From Sphingobacterium kitahiroshimense (lineage in GTDB: Bacteria; Bacteroidota; Bacteroidia; Sphingobacteriales; Sphingobacteriaceae): a DNA stretch of 64,000 nucleotides. Under the pieces are notes generated by a model, which saw nothing but the letters and a program-made list of their open reading frames with translations, was not told the origin of the DNA and did no database searches. Shown in pieces: positions 61,343 through 64,000 of this stretch. Location of the stretch: assembly GCF_025961315.1 (NCBI RefSeq), contig NZ_JAOQNK010000001.1, positions 4,898,001 to 4,962,000 on the forward strand, read 5' to 3'. The position numbers and the translations under genes were made by a program. Positions within the stretch are counted from its first letter, which is position 1, and each line of letters opens with the position of its first letter.

Positions 61343-62719
61343 ATGTCTGAACACGCTATTTTGGAACAAGAAACAATTGTGGCATTAGCCACAGCAAGTG
61401 GTAATGGTGCTATCGCTGTAATACGTCTTTCTGGTAAAGATGCTATTGAAATAACCAACCAGGTATTTCGGGGTAAGAATTTGCTCAAGCAAGCTTCACA
61501 TACGCTTCATTTCGGTACAGTACGAGATGGAGAAGAAATCATTGATGAGGTATTGGTCTCACTATTTGTAGGTCCTAATTCTTATACTAAAGAAAATGTA
61601 GTTGAGATCTCCACCCACAATTCTAAGTATATAATTGAACGTGTGATGAGTTTGCTTATTAAAAAAGGAGCACGAGCAGCTAAAGCAGGGGAATTCACAT
61701 TACGTGCTTTTTTAAATGGGGGAATGGACCTTTCTCAAGCAGAAGCTGTTGCTGATTTGATTGCTTCAAATTCTGCCGCTTCCCATCAAATTGCGATGCA
61801 ACAGATGAGAGGCGGATTTTCCAATCAGTTGAAAAAATTGAGAGATGATTTGATCCACTTTGCATCACTAATAGAATTAGAACTCGACTTTTCAGAAGAA
61901 GATGTAGAATTTGCAAACCGCGATCAATTGAAAAGTTTAATTAAACAAATTAATCAAGTGGTGAGTAAGTTGATTTCTTCATTTGAACAAGGTAATGTCT
62001 TGAAAAATGGTGTTCCAGTCGTAATTGCAGGTAAACCTAATGTCGGAAAATCTACATTGTTGAATGCTTTATTGAATGAGGAGCGCGCCATTGTATCGGA
62101 CATTGCGGGTACCACAAGAGATACGATTGAAGATGAAATAAATATCAAAGGAATTACTTTCCGATTTATTGATACTGCCGGTATTCGTGAAACTATCGAT
62201 GTTATCGAGGCTAAAGGAGTAGAGCGTACAAGAGAAAAAATGAAGCAGGCACGTTTAATCATTTATTTATTTGATCCTACACAAGACGAGGTGGTAGATA
62301 TTGAGGAGCAGATTGCAGAAGTTGCAGTGTTGAACATACCTTTTGTTACAATTATTAATAAAGCTGACTTGCTTACAGTAGAGCAGAAAAAGCAGTATGA
62401 GGTTTTAAAACCGCTATACATATCTGCAAAAGAACAAATAGGGGTAGAAGAGCTAAAAGATGAACTATTAAATCAAGTAAATCTATCTAACTTAAATACT
62501 GACGATGTCTTAGTAACCAATATCCGTCACGTAGAAGCTCTTCAGCATACACGAACATCCTTGGAACGCGTACTCAACGGAATTGACAACCCGGTTACAT
62601 CTGATTTCTTAGCCATGGATATACGTCAATCATTATATCATTTAGGCGAAATTACAGGTTCTGTTTCAACCGATGATTTGTTGGATAATATATTTTCTAA
62701 ATTCTGTATCGGAAAATAA
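61343..62719 (+). CDS. mnmE: tRNA uridine-5-carboxymethylaminomethyl modification GTPase MnmE
   Basis: This 458-residue protein has the N-terminal folate-binding domain (ETIVALATASGNGAIAVIRLS, then AGEFTLRAFLNGGMDLSQAEA), helical regions and a G domain. The G domain has GKPNVGKSTLLNALL, DIAGTTRD, DTAGIRE and NKAD, and the protein ends FSKFCIGK with the conserved cysteine. With MnmG it modifies the wobble uridine of several tRNAs. The start is fixed by homologous openings, yet it lies only four bases past a promoter box, so the mRNA may be leaderless. A terminator follows. Confidence 0.97.
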   Translation: MSEHAILEQETIVALATASGNGAIAVIRLSGKDAIEITNQVFRGKNLLKQASHTLHFGTVRDGEEIIDEVLVSLFVGPNSYTKENVVEISTHNSKYIIERVMSLLIKKGARAAKAGEFTLRAFLNGGMDLSQAEAVADLIASNSAASHQIAMQQMRGGFSNQLKKLRDDLIHFASLIELELDFSEEDVEFANRDQLKSLIKQINQVVSKLISSFEQGNVLKNGVPVVIAGKPNVGKSTLLNALLNEERAIVSDIAGTTRDTIEDEINIKGITFRFIDTAGIRETIDVIEAKGVERTREKMKQARLIIYLFDPTQDEVVDIEEQIAEVAVLNIPFVTIINKADLLTVEQKKQYEVLKPLYISAKEQIGVEELKDELLNQVNLSNLNTDDVLVTNIRHVEALQHTRTSLERVLNGIDNPVTSDFLAMDIRQSLYHLGEITGSVSTDDLLDNIFSKFCIGK

Positions 62720-62741
62720 TAATTGGAATAATTAACAGTTA

Positions 62742-62778
62742 AAAAGCACTAACAGTCAAATTGTTAGTGTTTTTTTTG
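62742..62778 (+). terminator. Intrinsic terminator after mnmE
   Basis: CACTAACA and TGTTAGTG form an eight-base stem with a seven-base loop, followed by eight T residues. Confidence 0.85.
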
Positions 62779-63157
62779 TGATTAATGATTTGCTGAATAA
62801 AAATTCGTGTTTGCTATAGTGGATAGTAGAACTCAAAAATTAGAATTGACTCTGTTTTCTATTATTGACGTTTATTTTGTTCCGATCGATCTGATTGATG
62901 CTAGTGTGTGGTAATTAACTGTGATGTCTATTTTATATTCAATTGACTATTACTTAAAGTCCTGTAATATGGGGTGATGAAATACAATATTCGTTTTATC
63001 ATTTTAAAAGCATATGGTGATTTTAAATATTCGTATTTCCCACTGAAATTCCTTAAATTTAAATACTCCAATATTAAGCGGGTTTAGTTAATCAATATCT
63101 TATTAGCCTTAAGCTTTTTGTCAAGCTTGTATTGTTAATGTTCATAAAAACATAGAA
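62779..63157. other. Intergenic region upstream of the esterase gene
   Basis: About 380 bases of AT-rich DNA without a gene. Near its end AAGCTT occurs twice around a six-base spacer (about 63111-63128), a possible regulatory element for the esterase gene. I saw no clear promoter box. Confidence 0.45.
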
Positions 63158-64000
63158 ATGAAGATCACATCCATTTTATATTTATTGCTATTGGGGCCCC
63201 TAATTGGCAAAGCCCAAGAAAATCTCGATTTTAGTGGCAATAAGACCATTGTTTCTCCCGAGATTAACGGAAAACAGATAACCTTCAGACTTTTGGCTCC
63301 AGAAGCGAAGACTGTAAAGTTACAGGGAAATTGGATGCAAACTGATGACTTGAATTCTGGAATTAAAGATTCAAGGGGAGTATGGTCGTTTACAAATCAA
63401 GATCTGAAACCCGATATTTATACCTATTCTTTTATTGTGGATGGAGTTAAAGCTACTGATCCCAATAACGCTTATCAGGTTCGGGATGTGAGTTCTGTCA
63501 TGAGCATGTTTATCGTAAATGGATCAGAATCATCCAATTATACTGTTCAAAATGTCCCTCATGGTACTGTTGCTAAAAGATGGTATACTTCAAGAGGGCT
63601 AAAAGAAGATCGTAGATTAACCGTTTATACACCTCCCGGTTATGAGGCTTCAAAAGAAAAATATCCTGTCCTTTATCTTTTGCATGGGATGGGGGGGGAC
63701 GAAGAAGCTTGGATGACCTTAGGGAGAGCTTCACAAATTTTAGATAATCTAATAGCGCAAGGAAAAGCAAAGCCGATGATCGTCATTATGCCTAATGGTC
63801 ACACGAGTAATGCGGCTGCACCAGGGGAGTCTTCTAAGGGTTTTTATAAAATTGATATGGTAACTCCAGATATTTTTACAGGAGATATGGAAGCTAATTT
63901 TAATGAAATCATAGCTTTTACAGAACAGAATTATCGGGTGAAAGCTGATGCGAAAAATCGAGCTATTGCTGGACTTTCAATGGGAGGTTTTCATTCCTTG
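63158..64000 (+). CDS. Secreted esterase (CE1/esterase-D type) with N-terminal E-set domain, 3' truncated
   Basis: The gene starts at 63158 and runs off the right edge; 281 residues are visible. A signal peptide (LLLGPLIGKAQ) precedes an E-set/CBM48-like domain (about 30-120, ITFRLLAPEAKTVKLQGNW, then DIYTYSFIVDGVKATDPNN). The esterase domain starts RRLTVYTPPGYEASKEKYPVLYLLHGMGG and reaches the nucleophile elbow AIAGLSMGG (Ser about 275). The layout matches feruloyl, acetylxylan or enterochelin-type esterases; the substrate cannot be told. The Asp and His of the triad would lie beyond the window. Confidence 0.88.
   Translation, partial: MKITSILYLLLLGPLIGKAQENLDFSGNKTIVSPEINGKQITFRLLAPEAKTVKLQGNWMQTDDLNSGIKDSRGVWSFTNQDLKPDIYTYSFIVDGVKATDPNNAYQVRDVSSVMSMFIVNGSESSNYTVQNVPHGTVAKRWYTSRGLKEDRRLTVYTPPGYEASKEKYPVLYLLHGMGGDEEAWMTLGRASQILDNLIAQGKAKPMIVIMPNGHTSNAAAPGESSKGFYKIDMVTPDIFTGDMEANFNEIIAFTEQNYRVKADAKNRAIAGLSMGGFHSL

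Noticed and set aside
63573..63770. Antisense 65-residue frame within the esterase gene
   Set aside because: It is a shadow of the plus-strand esterase coding sequence, which has a full signal peptide and catalytic motifs.

Overview
The window looks like chromosomal DNA of a Gram-negative Bacteroidota, most likely a Sphingobacteriaceae member (Sphingobacterium/Pedobacter type). The evidence is AT-rich DNA, two SusC/SusD pairs, many lipoproteins, outer-membrane barrels ending in aromatic residues, a TamB plus lipidated TamA-like pair, AraC and PepSY-like families typical of the phylum, and upstream regions carrying the Bacteroidota -7 promoter motif TAnnTTTG with few Shine-Dalgarno sequences. 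The genus is inferred from memory of these families, not from a database search. I see no phage, insertion sequence, CRISPR array or integrative element.

Layout. 1-2.5 kb: an RND multidrug efflux operon (pump cut by the left edge, lipoprotein adaptor) preceded by a TetR repressor; near-identical palindromes lie at both genes. 2.7-7.5 kb: a SusC/SusD uptake pair. 7.8-11.4 kb: a two-gene operon for proline-containing peptides (Xaa-Pro aminopeptidase, then dipeptidyl-peptidase IV type). 11.6-18.8 kb: a second SusC/SusD pair translationally coupled to a Tat-exported phospholipase C, probably a phospholipid or phosphate scavenging locus. 18.9-21.4 kb: a cation/proton antiporter and a DUF1080 lipoprotein. 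21.4-24.5 kb: an OmpR-type two-component system followed by two PepSY-like secreted proteins. 24.5-29 kb: small genes (Smr domain, UVR-motif protein), a candidate small RNA or attenuator in front of cutC, tRNA-Cys with a 59-residue basic protein, an outer-membrane barrel protein and an AI-2E family permease.

29-32.7 kb: the str-type ribosomal operon rpsL-rpsG-fusA-rpsJ, with a strong stem-loop on each side of fusA and a terminator straight after rpsJ. 32.7-43.8 kb: an SGNH acyltransferase, a cyclic-nucleotide phosphodiesterase (with a tandem duplication and long hairpin between them), a DinB-type protein, RNase R, a Fur-family regulator, a transaldolase-type aldolase, an MFS transporter, a retropepsin-like protein, an AraC regulator with a metal-binding-like N terminus, and malate dehydrogenase. 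43.9-51.5 kb: the overlapping tamB-tamL envelope-assembly operon. 51.7-56.7 kb: small stress-type genes and valS. 57-60.9 kb: two tandem LtaS-like phosphotransferases. 61.3-62.7 kb: mnmE, preceded by degenerate 55-bp tandem repeats. 63.2 kb to the right edge: a secreted esterase cut by the window.

Most genes are housekeeping or ordinary accessory functions. The most promising undescribed signals are the transcript-like element before cutC (25.4-25.6 kb), the repeated TetR operators, the SusCD-phospholipase C operon, the paired hairpins flanking fusA, and the tandem-repeat/hairpin structure at 34.65-34.77 kb.
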